Part shown: positions 47,040 through 58,339 of the stretch, in pieces
Layout of the letters: each line of letters starts with the position of its first letter
Numbering within the stretch: position 1 is the first letter of the stretch
Assembly (NCBI GenBank): GCA_001939145.1
Contig: LSRX01001334.1
Location: 62,001 to 126,000, forward strand
Source: Symbiodinium microadriaticum
Taxonomy: Eukaryota; Sar; Dinophyceae; Suessiales; Symbiodiniaceae
Direction: 5' to 3'
DNA length: 64,000 nucleotides
The notes under the pieces: model-generated
Databases searched by the model: none
Seen by the model: only the letters and a program-made list of their open reading frames with translations
Told to the model about the DNA's origin: nothing
Position numbers and translations under genes: made by a program

Positions 47040-47594
47040 CAGGTCTTACTTAATGCATGGACAAGAGCTTCATGGCTCCTGATATCCCCAAACAGCGATG
47101 CTATGCCCCATTCCCGATTGGACTCCGTGCGCTGCTAGATGACTTGAATCTAGCCTTGAGCGCCACTTCCTGGGTCGCATGCGCTGCATCGCCATCGGTG
47201 CGAGGTTGCACTGCTTGACCAAGGCTTCCACTGCGAATCTAGCTCGTTTAATTTTTCCAGCCGCTCCTCAAATTAATAATTACCCAGGGGCATTGCAGTG
47301 AATTGACAAGCCCAGCCAATGGCCGACCAAGTATATCAGCATTCACGGCACATCCCATACCAAGGCCTGACTGCAATGGCAGCGTGATCTCTCTTTCGCT
47401 CTCCCTCTCTCAGCTTTACAGCCATCTACTGCACAGTCATACAGCATAGATCGACTAGGCAAAGCCGATATAAGAAGCTTCTCCAACGATATTGTCAGAC
47501 TAGCTTGATACACGATCGAGCTTGACGGGAGTAGCGTTCCCACTTGCACATTCAAGGAAAGTTCTGAAATCCTTGAATCGGTGAGAGATTAAAT

Positions 47595-48000
47595 GACTCA
47601 ACTACCACCAAAATACCATGAAAACAAGCCAAGGGAGGGCCAGGGCAGGGGACGGCGGGCGGTGTGTCTTGTGTGTCTTTGGTGTCTCTTGGAGGGGTTG
47701 GGCATGCATTGGAGTGGAATGAACTGACTCAACTAACACCAAAACACCACGAAAACAAGCCAAGGGAGGGCCAGGGCAGGGGCAGGCAGGACGGCGGGCG
47801 GTGTGTCTTGTGTGTCCTTGGTGTCTTTTGGAGGGCTTGGGCACGCATTGGAGTGGAATTAATGATTCAACTAACACAAAACACCATGCAAACAAGCCAA
47901 GGAGAGCCAGGCAGGACGGCGGGCGTTGTGTGTCTTTGGTGTCTTTGGAATTAAATGACTCAGCTACCACCAAAAAAACCCATGAGAACAGGCCAAGAAA
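47595..48000. repeat. Tandem repeat, 131-138 bp units, three full copies plus part
   Basis: Units begin with GACTCAACTA or GATTCAACTA at 47595, 47726, 47864 and 47957 (the last after a shortened unit). Each carries ACAAGCCAAG, then GGGCGGTGTGTC or a variant. Copy spacing is 131, 138 and 93 nt. Confidence 0.88.
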
Positions 48001-48094
48001 CTGGTAAACTCGTGCAGCGAAATCCGCGTGAAGTAAGCGAGGCCGAAGACTGAGGCGGTAACGCAACTTCTGAGCGCCGAAGCAGGGTCGGCAG

Positions 48095-48097
<3 letters not shown>

Positions 48098-48133
<36 letters not shown>

Positions 48134-48250
48134 ACACGTATGATTCTTTTTGACACACGTATAAAATCAGATATATATATATATATATACACACACACAT
48201 GAATACATACATACATGTATCTGGAGAGGCAGAGACGGACAGATGGACAG
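48098..48250. repeat. TA and CA microsatellites, then GACAGA-rich run
   Basis: TA runs at about 48098-48126 and 48170-48188, a short CA run, then repeated GACAGA-like units to about 48265. Confidence 0.85.
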
Positions 48251-48449
48251 GACAGACAGACAGAGAACATGGGCACTTCTGTGTATAAGTATATCTATTT
48301 CCACATGTATACACACAAAAAGGTGTACTCATGCTTGTTTTGTTTCTTTGGATGCAGACAGCATAGCCGAAGAGAAGTCGTGCCTGCTGGCAGCGCGGCC
48401 CCAGTGAGGAGGGAGGAGATCTAACGCTGACAGGAGCCCTTCTGGCAGA

Positions 48450-50712
48450 AAGTGTTCGGCGGAGATGGAACGCGGAGTGATTGGATGGAAGAGCGCTACG
48501 GCAAGCTGTTTGGACTGCGCCCTGGGTGAGCAAAGGATGTGCGCATTTCAGGGCACCGAACAGTCGTTTGGCAGGATATCTCGTGGGACTCCTCGACATG
48601 GAAGGACTGCTGAGAGAGTTTGTCAGAGCATGTACGCCTGTAACATGCACATACGCCTGCTGCCTTTCTCCGCGAGGGTTTCTCCTCAACTGTCACAGTT
48701 TGAAGAGTCATGCGCTGTGTTGTCGAGCAGTCGAAGGATCAGGGAAATGAGCGATCGCCCAAGCAATAGCGGTTTCTCAGCTTCTCGCCTGTTGCAAAAG
48801 ACGGCCAGCACCTGCATGTTGGATGCTACAAAGAATACCTGTTTCTGTTGTCTGGTTGGATACTTTTCTTTGATATACTTTTTGCTTACTTCTGTCTCAG
48901 CAAGAATTGTTTGCAGAGCTGCTTCGTCATTGGCGATGCTACTGGGATGGGCATCAATGTAGACTGAACTGTGATTGCACAGTACTTGACATGTCTCTCT
49001 CGACTCTACCGTGGATTCGATTTTACGTGAATACCCCGTGTCAATATAAACGTATGCTTTTGGTTCGCCCCGCATCTTTCCAGGATGCGTGCAATCAGCA
49101 CAGAAGACCGGGCATGAGGTGCACGCAAGAGACTGTCAAAGCACGAGTGCTGACTGATGGTGAATGGTTGGCGTGTTGTATCGTCACCGCTTGCGCATGC
49201 CTGGATAATGATTGGGGTGTGAGCAGAAATGGCACCGGCTAGACTCGACGCTTGTAGTTGCTCCGGTGCATACAGCGGGGGGGGAGGAGGGATTAGCCTG
49301 GCCGCATCTACCACCGGCGGGCCTTCCCCTGGAAAAACCCACTTCCGCTAGCAGTTTCTCAGACTCTCTGTGGCTTGGCGGCCTGATAGTTTGCTATGAT
49401 GCAGATGACGCAGCACCCCTTGTAGTGAGCGTGGCACTATCTGCTTTCAACAGGAGTTCTCAACAGCGAGGCCCTGTTGGATTTCCTCAATGCTCCTCGC
49501 GCTCGCAGATCCCCGAACTGGAATATGGATACCTCGACGGCCACCGCCATTATTTGCAGCGTGCCCTTGCTATGAAAAAGGGTATTCTCTCTGTGAATGC
49601 ACGGAGATCCGGAACCGCGACAGTAATATTGCAGGGCTAGTGGTAGGCTTCAGGAAAGCTTGCGCACGAGGTTCGAGTTCGCCTCACGGGTGATCCTGGT
49701 GGCGTCGAGGTCCATTTGTTGTATGCTTTACAGCCTGAATCAATCCGACATGCACTAAATTTCGGAATCCCAATCTCTCCAGGTTGTGATACGTGCTGAT
49801 GCGCCCACTCGATGTTCCGCGTGAGGCTTACGCGTTGTGAGTGCGCAGAGACTGTCCTACCATGTATCTTCTCCAGCACACCAGCAAGATCTTGCCTGAC
49901 ACTTACTTAGGTGCGATTGGCGCTCCGACCATTCCAAAGCAGCGAGCACATGGAAGATGCGCCGTATCCGGCTCAGCCAAACCTGGAGTCTACGGATCTG
50001 TGGGACCCTGGGTTGCCATAGCGTGCTCATTGTTTGAGATTCCTTTGAGCTTGTTCAAACGTGGCCTGCTGAGGAAAGGCTACTTGAGTTGGACTTGGAT
50101 CCGTCGAAGAGTCAAGAGTTGACTCATCGGTTCGATTTAGATCCTGCCTCACTTTGGCAGGCGGCCGGACTGCAGAGCGTTTGCAAGCATCGGCTAACCT
50201 TGACCACCTTGACCTGGAGGTTGCTGCTGTGGGTGTTGCTCAAGATGGAACAACTGGAAATCCAGTATGCATTCAAATCCGAGCACCGACTGAAGCTGAT
50301 TTGGAGTGCGTGCCCAAGGCAAGACTGGACCTGCGACATGCATGATGTGGGTTGGCAACCATGGTGATATCTGCATCGCACGCACGGGTTCCAGCTACCG
50401 GTTAGGGCCAACCTGCAGCGGAAGCCCATCTGACAAAGCTCCTCGATGGAGCAGGCATTGTCGTGTGGCCGCCCACGCAACGCATAAAACCCCTGAAGTG
50501 GCTGCCAGGAACTGGAAAGCTTTCGGACAACGACGGCAACATCAGTGAAGGCAGGTCGTGCAGGGGTCACTATGCCAAACCGTCCAGCAATTGTTTGCGA
50601 AGGCGACGAGGAGATGGAAGAAGTGGTTGAACACACCGCAGATGGGCAGGCTGCGATGGAGTCTAAACATAGGTCAGCAGCCAGTTCAGACAAGTGGTCG
50701 TTTCGATTCTAG
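48450..50712 (+). CDS. Multi-exon gene of unknown family
   Basis: Exons with strong coding character on the + strand: about 48450-48492 (FGGDGTRSDWMEE), 48552-about 48630 (APNSRLAGYLVGLLDMEG), about 49456-49500 (VLNSEALLDFLNA), 49654-49787 (KLAHEVRVRLTGDPGGVEV), 49911-50003 (VRLALRPFQSSEHMEDAP), 50074-50160 (ERLLELDLDPSKSQELTH), 50220-50318 (AVGVAQDGTTGNPVCIQI), 50406-50514 (LTKLLDGAGIVVWPP) and 50564-50712 (VTMPNRPAIVCEGDEEMEE), ending in TAG. Introns 49788-49910 (GA-AG), 50004-50073 (GA-AG), 50161-50219 (GC-AG), 50319-50405 (GC-AG) and 50515-50563 (GA-AG, 49 nt) keep phase. The C-terminus is acidic and Ser-rich. No domain recognised. The gap 48630-49456 probably holds unseen exons. Confidence 0.55.
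48686..49075 (-). CDS. Minus-strand open frame of 129 codons, doubtful
   Basis: Reads ANDEAALQTILAETEVSKK with decent composition, but it lies inside the presumed intron region of a + strand gene, and the + strand is also open over 48907-49242. No motif. Confidence 0.2.
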   Translation of the reverse strand: MRGEPKAYVYIDTGYSRKIESTVESRETCQVLCNHSSVYIDAHPSSIANDEAALQTILAETEVSKKYIKEKYPTRQQKQVFFVASNMQVLAVFCNRREAEKPLLLGRSLISLILRLLDNTAHDSSNCDS

Positions 50713-51208
50713 GCCCGGTCTGATGTGGAGTGGATGTTTGTCAGCGACAGGCGGTGACGATCAGACGAAAGAGAAGTCACATTTCGCCTGCCCACAAGGA
50801 AGGGAGTGCACAGTCCTCCGCTTAGGGAGGGGGAGCTCAGTCACACGGCCAAAATCGTTATCAGCATAAGCAATCTAGTGCCGATGCCAGTAGGGAGCAT
50901 AAAGCACAGTCCTATTCCGATGTGTAGTGCGGACAGCATACAAGGCCCCTCACATTCCGAACATAGATAAGTGCAGAATCGGAATCGCATTGCGAGCTGA
51001 TTCTCTACCAGCAACATACCTCACATGGGATTTCTTCATCCTGACAAGACGTTCGGAAAACTCCATAACGGCCATAACGGCTGCAACAGCAAAGCCGCTG
51101 GACAACCTTGAAGAGGGTATTGTACCATACGGCATGCGAACCCCGACAACTAGCAGTCTCTGCCCCTCACTCCATAAGCAATTGACACGTGTAGACAACT
51201 GACAAAGT

Positions 51209-53348
51209 GTGCAGGTGATCTCCTTTCAAGGGAGCGTGGCAGTGGAGTATGTACCGCGGCCGAACTTCCAGCGCCGTAGAATGCCAATACTGTTGGGTCG
51301 GAGAAGCCAGCATTTCTCCATGCTTTGTGTGCTGCAGCCAGCTTATCGGTTCGAGAAACTCACGAGGCCAGGAAAATCGAAGAGAAGCAGCGCCTGGCAG
51401 CGGAGAAGACCCCACACCGTTGGGAAGAGCGAGATGGTCAGAGGCGATCCGTTCCCGTGGATCGCTTGGAGGCGAAGGCAAGGTTCTGTGTCTGCACACG
51501 AGAGTGGGTGAAGGCAGGTGTTAAGTAGGCGATTGAGTGTGTGGACAACGATGGCTCTCAAGTTTTATAAAAAAGACGGCATGCTACGACGCACAGATAC
51601 CTACATTTGAGTTCCTTGCTGCCTCCAAGCTCCATGGCTCTGATCCGAAGAAGCCTTTGTTTGCATGACCCTCCACAATTTTGGGTTATGAATTTATTTG
51701 GGAAGAACAACCTGCAACAGTGTTACAGCAGCATCTTGCTCCGTGGCTGTATCTTCCGCAGTGGCAGGAAGTTGGAGACGTTGAGTCTAGAGTCGAGGCT
51801 GACCGCATGTGGCGAAGCCCCTGCATTGCGCACATCACCGGCAATCATAGCAATTCCAAGACCCGGCGTTGCCTGCGCACAAGAATCTGCGAAACTGTCG
51901 CACAAGCGCACTTCGCGCGAGGGTGGTTGCAGCTGCCTGCCAATGCAGTCTCACTTCGTCATGCTTCGTTTTGCAAGATCGAGCTAGCAGATAGCCTGGT
52001 CCCTTCCCCAAAACCCAAACCCACGGTGCCTCTGCCAGTCTGCTTCGGGTGCAGCTGAGCGACATCACTACGGAAACGTCGATATTCTGGACCATTCCAT
52101 CCAAGCACACCAAGAGCAGCAGCTCAGACACTTGGCAAAACAACTCCACTTACATAAAGCACTGCGACAGATCGACCGATCTTGAGGAGAGGACGAACTG
52201 CGAGTGGCTGCGTGGATCCATGCAGTCACCGGAGATCCAGGCTGGCAATCAATAGTTCCGGAGTCAGTCCATTGTGATCAAGTGTGCACCACGCTTATCC
52301 TGACTTGTGACGCAGCCAAACATCATGCAGACCGCATGGAACCTAATCAACTTCATGCGTGTGAATGCATGGTACCAGCGAGACATGGCGAATGTGGAGG
52401 CTTGGACGTTAATGTTGAGCAACGGCTTGCATGCTGTGTGGCTGGCTCGTGACAAGTACGTACAGCTCCCCCATCCAGTTTTGAGGATCTGAAACTAAGT
52501 AAGGAGGCAGGTGGGCTTGCGAGGGCGGCATGAAGCCTCCACATGACAGCCCTGTTCCGGAGACCTCAAAGCCGTCTTGCAGGCGCAGGGATTGCATCGG
52601 ATCCTTACCTGGATCGAAGAGAGAGCATACGAAGTTGAGATCATGAGAATCGCCTAGTTCTTTCACATTCTCAGATCTGAGGTTGGAAGCGGGTCATTGC
52701 AGGCCGCGGAACTGAACCTGTGCATTGATTTGTTTGCGGTTCTGATGCGATGTCCAGTTGGCTGCACAGATGCACAGGATGCCTTGCAGTCGGGCGAGGC
52801 CAAAATTTTGATTGATGCTTGTCATGATTAATGAGGCTATGGTGACTTTCGGTCAGAGCAGGTCCTTTGCGACCTGATGAATGCTATCTGGCCTGGGCGC
52901 ATCGTGGGGATCGCCAGAGGTCTGGCCCTTCATCCGTGCACTCCATGACAGATCCCGACCCGGTTCGTGGCGGCTGTCTCAGGTTCCGCAGCCAACGTGC
53001 TATTCAGACGAGTGGCAAACATAACGCCTCTTGCCTTTTGAAGTCTGTGTAACTCCTGAACCTGTCCCGAAATTTGCGGCTCGCAGGCAAGTCCCAAATC
53101 TTGCGTATCGTATCGGGCTCAGGCCCTGTCTGAGGCAATTCGTCCAGGCCTGTACCAAAGAAGGCATGGCCAACAGCGTCTTCGTCCCCGGAGATCTAGC
53201 CGAGGGCAAGAACTTTAGAAGCGTCACTCGGTTCGTTTGGTGGGACGCCTCTTTTGGAAACAGTACATTTTCAAGAGCAGGCAAGCCGAGTGAAGATCGA
53301 AGAACGTTTGCCGAGGTGCTTCGATGCCTCTGCGCGCTGGCGCACCAG
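51209..53348 (+). CDS. Calponin-homology (CH) domain protein, partial exon set
   Basis: Upstream exons include 51367-51513 (ARKIEEKQRLAAEKTPHRW, GC donor) and about 51681-51830 (YEFIWEEQPATVLQQHLAPW). A helical block at about 52050-52158 (QQLRHLAKQLHLHK) precedes ELRVAAWIHAVTGDPGW (from about 52192), which matches helix 1 of a CH domain (WI-x-x-VTG). After intervening sequence, 53112-53222 reads LRQFVQACTKEGMANSVF and then PGDLAEGKNFRS. It joins in phase through a GT-AG intron (53223-53315) to 53316-53348, VLRCLCALAHQ. This reproduces the CH core F-x-x-A-x-x-x-x-G ... DL-x-EGKN-x-x-x-V-x-x-C-x-x-AL. CH domains bind actin or microtubules. The middle of the domain and the ends of the gene were not resolved, and the listed exons may span two genes. 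Confidence 0.58.
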
Positions 53349-54053
53349 GTCACATGGTCAAGAGCGGAGTTGCCGTCCGTCTCTTCCGGAATGCCGTGGA
53401 CCGCTGTAGGTTCCGGACAGCTACGAGGGCCCGCGCCTGGCCCCACGGAGTTGTGAAGCCACCGGACGCAGCCGCTAGGCTTTTCTCAATGCTTACCCCC
53501 CGACCCCCACTCGCAGAACGACATAAAGGGGGTTGCACATGGGTGGTCTGCAGGCTGGCGGCTTTTGCCTAGGTTGGGATTTAGGATCTTACAAAAAGGC
53601 CTTGGAGGTGTCACAAAGGGTGTGAATCGCAAGGCAAACGACTCTCAAAAAGGTGCTGAAAGGCATCCCGACCCACAGAGAAGCTAGAGTCCAGAGGTGC
53701 CTCTCAAAGCACGAAAAGTCGTCCAGGTGAGCAGCTACTGTAATGCTGCAGGTTACGCATGGCGGAGCTCTCCATCGTGTAGGCAATGCCGCAGCCGCGA
53801 CAGCGTCAAACCAGCCACCGACAGATCAAAACGTCAGGAGACAAGAGAAGCTTTTTAGTGGCTTCAAGGGGGCACATGAGAACTCGCATCGAAACAGCCC
53901 ATCAAATTAGCCTTCCCCAGTCCTAGTCCCCGAAGAATGGCCTCGTTCTGGGAAGTGGTTGGTGGAGCCGACAAAGGCGGTATACTGGTGAGAGAAGGGC
54001 AAAGCTTGAAGTCCAGCGAACTTCCAGGGAGGTTGCGACTTGCATGGAAATAG

Positions 54054-54747
54054 TTGCCTTCACCTGGGGTCATGACATCTGGCACGACTGCCGTCAGGTC
54101 GACTGGAGCTATCTTGGGAGAGCTCGAGCGCGCAGGAGAACGTCTCAGATATTGCCTTCTCAAAGGCACAGGCCCAGCTGAAGGCTGGATCAGCCTTAAG
54201 GCCGGGCCAGAGCAAAGGTCATCGATATACCCGGAGCTGAGCTGTCAGATCTCGACCTGGCTCACTGTGAGCATTTCTGGCATCATCGCTTTTGTGTGCC
54301 ATTCATTGATCTGCGTGCATGCTTCACATCATGCGAGCACATTTCCTCAAAGGACCCATGCCCCCTTGAAAGCAGTCGAAAAAGATCTATGTTCTACAAA
54401 ACAGCTGCAGTTCTAATCTTCGTGGCCAGGTTGCGGGAAAGGACCTAGTCCAGCCCGCATCCACGTTGGGAGGGGTTCCAGCGAGCCCAGAACCTCCAGA
54501 AGAGGAGCCATGGCTTCATTACGGCAACAGCCTTGATCCTTCGGGGGTGGAAACCGATCCAGTAGCCTTTGGCTGGTGCACCTGCGCAGGTGCGGCACCT
54601 TGTGCCTCCGAGCAAAGTGTTTCCCGCACCAACGAGTCGATGTTTCGGAAAAGACGGGAAGATGAAGATGTTATACTTGCATGGAGGAGGTGTCAGCAAG
54701 ACGGCCACTCGGTGCACGACGGCATCTTTGTTCCGTGCGTAAGGTGA
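54054..54747 (+). CDS. Hypothetical coding segments
   Basis: The frame 54054-54230 reads GELERAGERLRYCLLKG followed by TGPAEGWISLK. A G-x-GP-x-x-GW-[IV]-S pattern of this kind is, to my knowledge, a recurring feature of dinoflagellate proteins, but I cannot attach a function. The frame 54466-54747 reads SPEPPEEEPWLHYGNSLD and later FRKRREDEDVILAWRR. They may be exons of one gene preceding the hydrolase. Confidence 0.35.
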
Positions 54748-55078
54748 ATGTGTGACAACTCGTACTGTAGCTAAGTTATCGACCTTGTTTATCCTGACTT
54801 TACTGGCCCTGACTTCTCACTCCCTCACGCCGTATCGTCTTGTCGCATCGATTCCTCACCTGGCTCTGCCTACCTGTGAGTGTTGAAGAACAACTTCACG
54901 CGATAAAAACCCCTCCACCCACACACACACACATAATACAAGCCCTCCAGTCTGACTCGATCCTGTCGTCCCCTAAACCAGTGGTCCTTGCCCTCTCACT
55001 TTGCTGGATGATTTCCAGAGACTTACTCTCCCGTCCACCCACGCGCAGTCATACACCTAACCTATTGCATGCCTTCAG

Positions 55079-56223
55079 GTCGCCCAGATGCAGCTCAACA
55101 GCACCTTCAAAGAGATGCCTTGCAAGAAGCAGCTTGAGTGGACGATTTGGACTGGCCCACATGCCGTACCACTCGGATGGAATGGCGACTTTTCTTTGAA
55201 GCCATTTGGTCCGAACTTCACAGTGTACTTCGAGCGCCTTCCCTATGCAAACTGTCAGCGGGAAACATGGGAGGGCTTCGACAAGACGCTGAAGGAATTC
55301 AAGACGTTCCTCCGAGAGAGGCTTCGATGCATCCGATACATGACTGCAGGCGTGCTTTCAAGCACTTTTCACACTCGCCGGATCGAGGAATGGACCATTT
55401 GACGGAGCAATGGGCTTCGACATGGGTGGCGAGTTCCTTGTGCACGTCGCCGGCTTGGCGACTGAGGGAGATCCTGACCTGAAGGACCGTTTTTGTGCAC
55501 CATGGCCTGCAGTGAGAATCAATTAGGCAAGCTTCCCTGCGGCAAGGAGGCATTCCGTTTCCTCATGCTGTTTACCAGCACGGCTCCCAAGCACCTTTCA
55601 CCCATGGGCAAAGACCGCATCAAGGCACCTTTGCAAATTCCAACGATCTGTAGCTGGAGCAATTCGGATGAAAACCATCCGTGGCGGGCCTGCACCCTGA
55701 ATCCGGTTCGTCCAATAGCCGTCGTTTCTCATGCCAGCAGGGGGCTGCACCTTAATTTGCGCCCATGCCGAGGTACATGGAGTATGAAGAGCTTCCATTG
55801 TTCATCCATCCAAACTTCAGGGAAGTGATAGTCCATCATGACGGGCACAAGCCGCCGTTATTGAAGAAAGAACAGGCAGCTCCTAGGCGGAAAGGCTGTG
55901 TTTCGAAGTGTGGCATGACATACTACAGTGTGTGTGTGTGTGTGTGTAGGGAAGTTGCTGAGACAGAAGGTTTTCTGGCGTTTCGCACGAAGCTTGTCTG
56001 CATGTATTCGTGAAATTGCCGAAATTCCTTCATGCACTGTCATGACTGAGCCAGCTGAGCTACAGGCTTCCTGGATGCGATGGAGAAGGGAAGAGAATTT
56101 GCCCCTTCGGACCACAGCGACAATGCAGTGCGCTCGAAGCTTTGGTTGCCGGTGCAGCGATCAGCTCCAAGCCAGGCGAAGGCAGAGAAGAGGCCGGATG
56201 CCAGATGCGAAACTGGATGCTAA
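55079..56223 (+). CDS. FSH1/OVCA2-type alpha/beta hydrolase with Asp at the nucleophile position
   Basis: Exons 55079-55317 or 55320, 55388-55484, 55547-55683, 55773-55886, 55950-55969 and 56066-56223 all join in phase. Introns are 62-96 nt, with GA or GC donors except the last, which is GT (55970). Motifs in family order: QLEWTIWTGPHAVP (the xDxPH block), FDKTLKEFKTFLRE, then NGPFDGAMGFDMGG (nucleophile elbow; the usual GFSQG serine is Asp), FRFLMLFTST, APLQIPTICSWSNSDENHP (acid region), and FREVIVHHDGHKPP (catalytic His). The C-terminus reads FLDAMEKGREFAPSDHSD and ends in TAA at 56221-56223, unless a GC donor inside it splices onward. The family are small serine hydrolases. The N-terminal LxLHGxGxN exon was not found, so the model is 5'-incomplete. 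Confidence 0.8.
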
Positions 56224-56598
56224 AGCACGTTCCCTAGCAAAGCAGGCGGTTGCTCGTCGTGCCGGATCCCGTGGGCGTGGGAGCCGACCTTCCAAAGGCC
56301 ATTGAAGCCCTACAAGTTCCTTGGCGGTCCACTTCTCTGCAACCACCGAGGCCCTTACTGTGGCCGCGCTGTTGCAAGTCACATGCACCCTAGAAAGAAC
56401 CTGGTCAAACCTAAATTCAGACCGTCTTGGCAATAACAACTTGCTTGTGTTTCTCTTCCTGTCAGTCGGTAGGTCCTTCAGCTACCATGTTGGACATCAT
56501 ATTTGTACCCCGAGATATCTCCAGAAAAAAGCAAATGCACCAGCCCTGCCTGATCATTTCCAGGGAGCCGTTTGCACTGATCTGCATTGACCTAGGCG

Positions 56599-58139
56599 AT
56601 GCAAGCCAGAGGCGAGCCTATCGAAAGCCAGGGAGAGCCGTTTGTCAGCGGCGGCACGCCTCCCAAGCCAATTCAGCGCCTGGAGCTCTTGGCGCAGGTG
56701 TGCCAAGCATCGCCTGGGATTTTTCAGCAGGCTGCATCAGACTCATCAGCCATTGACGTTCAAGGTGCAATTCGGAAGCAACTAGTCCCTGACACGCAAG
56801 CCCTTTTTGACGGAAGCCCCGCAGGAAGGTGAAGGATGGAATTGGAGTGACGATACCGAGACTAGTTGGCCTTCGACTCTGCATTCCTCGTCCAATGGGA
56901 TTTGTGCACGGGCTTTTAGTACGACAGTTCGTCGACCAAAAGGGTCGAGCCTCCATGCTTGCCTAGTTTGTGAGGCTTTTGCATAAGTGGCAGAGAAACG
57001 ACAGAACGAGTGCTTTCTTCATGCCCTCATCTCAGGTAAGTTTCACTGACGAGCAATCGAACATCCAATGGCACTGCAACAGTGCCGATGTCCCTTCACG
57101 ACAACTGCTGAGCAAGGATGGCGACACTTGCTTCATGCAAGAGTTTATGCGGCTCGCACCTGTGCTCGGACAGGATATCATCGATGACGAGAAGCGAGAC
57201 TCTGATGCGCAAGAGATGGCTCGACGATTCTTGGAGGAGCCGCAGCTGAATCTAAAAGGTCACCCACCAGAAGGGCATTTGTGAAGTTTTGTCACCAAGG
57301 ATACCAAGGCTGGGGACGCGCCGATGGCTCTCGTGGGACTTGGCACCGGAGCCTTCATCGCCTTTGCCGTCGCTCGAGAACTTGTCTCCAAGGGCATCCG
57401 GCCCTTGGGACTTTGGTTGGTAAATCCACCGCTTCGCCTGCCCTGGTCATGCACCAGCGAACCCTGCATACTCAAGGCACAAGAGAGCATTTCACGAACG
57501 GAAGCTCTTAACATGGAAGTAACCGTTTAAGTTAAGGCATATTAAGGCTGTGGCTTGGAGTACCTTGTCCTGACAGGACTGCCCCGTCCATGTGCTCGTT
57601 GATCGCGACTCCACGTATGGCCCGCCGTGGCGCTACGAGGTGTCGACCTGCGGCCCCTTCACCACACGCCTCTTCGAAGACCTGGAGGAGATGGTGAAGA
57701 TTGTCCTCTCGGATGTGCTGTCTTTATGAGATCGACCGACCGACCATGCCTGCCTCTGCCTGCCTGCTTTCAAGCTCTAATCGGAGTGATCCAGGGTGTA
57801 ACGCAAGGCTGCCGCACAAAAGGCCGTCTCTCGCAAGGTTCGGTACTGCTGTGTGCCTTCCTCCTGTGTGTGTTCGCTTAGGTACGCCTGAACGCAATGT
57901 TTCACACGGTGCCTGTTGAGGCCAATCATCATACCGAATTATCTTGCCCACCACCTAATGGACAAAAAGGTGTTGTGCGCGATCAGCGCCATCGGCACGG
58001 TTCCAAGTCTCGCATGCTGCCGTCCAGGAACCGAGAGCACTGCACCTTGCAGCAGAAGCGGAAGATCGACGAGGCATCCGGCTTTTCTCCCCTTGCACGC
58101 CTGTTCCTCTCGTTGCCGCGCGCGCGCGCGTGCATGTAA
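56599..58139 (+). CDS. Thioesterase-like alpha/beta hydrolase, catalytic residues apparently lost
   Basis: Blocks: about 56599-56832 (SGGTPPKPIQRLELLAQVC), 57036-57236 (DTCFMQEFMRLAPVLGQD, then MARRFLE), 57309-about 57440 (APMALVGLGTGAFIAFAVAR then ELVSKGIRPLGLWLV), 57577-57714 (VHVLVDRDSTYGPPWR then CGPFTTRLFEDLEEM) and 57882-57920 (VRLNAMFHTVPVE), possibly open to 58139. Introns 57237-57308 (GA-AG) and 57715-57881 (GT-AG) keep phase. The pattern follows type II/TesA thioesterases of polyketide and peptide synthases, where the elbow is GHSMGA and the late motif F-x-GGHFF. Here the elbow is GLGTGA (no Ser) and the late His is absent. It lies about 0.4 kb after the FSH1-type gene in the same direction and could be part of one longer protein. 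Confidence 0.6.
58119..58134. repeat. Short alternating CG run
   Basis: A CGCGCGCGCGCG tract, able to form Z-DNA. Nothing else notable around it. Confidence 0.6.
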
Positions 58140-58339
58140 AGTTGGATCTTTGCGCTTCGGCAGGCATATTTCCATCCATCATGTGCATCCGTGAACAGCG
58201 AGTGGTCGAAATCTCGAACTGAGGCGATGGGCCAATGTCGCTGCTTTTCCTGTCGGAAACCCTCATGACGTTGCTGAGCTTTTGGATTTCCAACACGTCA
58301 ACTGAGGCAGTGCCCCGAGTCTTTTCAACTCCAGGCTGT

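Noticed and set aside
47595-48000. CRISPR-like array
   Set aside because: Units of 131-138 bp are repeated throughout with no unique spacers, and the organism is eukaryotic.
48526-48551. Apparent 26-nt GT-AG intron
   Set aside because: A 59-nt GC-AG solution (48493-48551) has the same phase and a length typical of this window.
50551-50563. Apparent 13-nt intron between strongly coding frames
   Set aside because: A 49-nt GA-AG intron (50515-50563) gives the same frame with a believable length.
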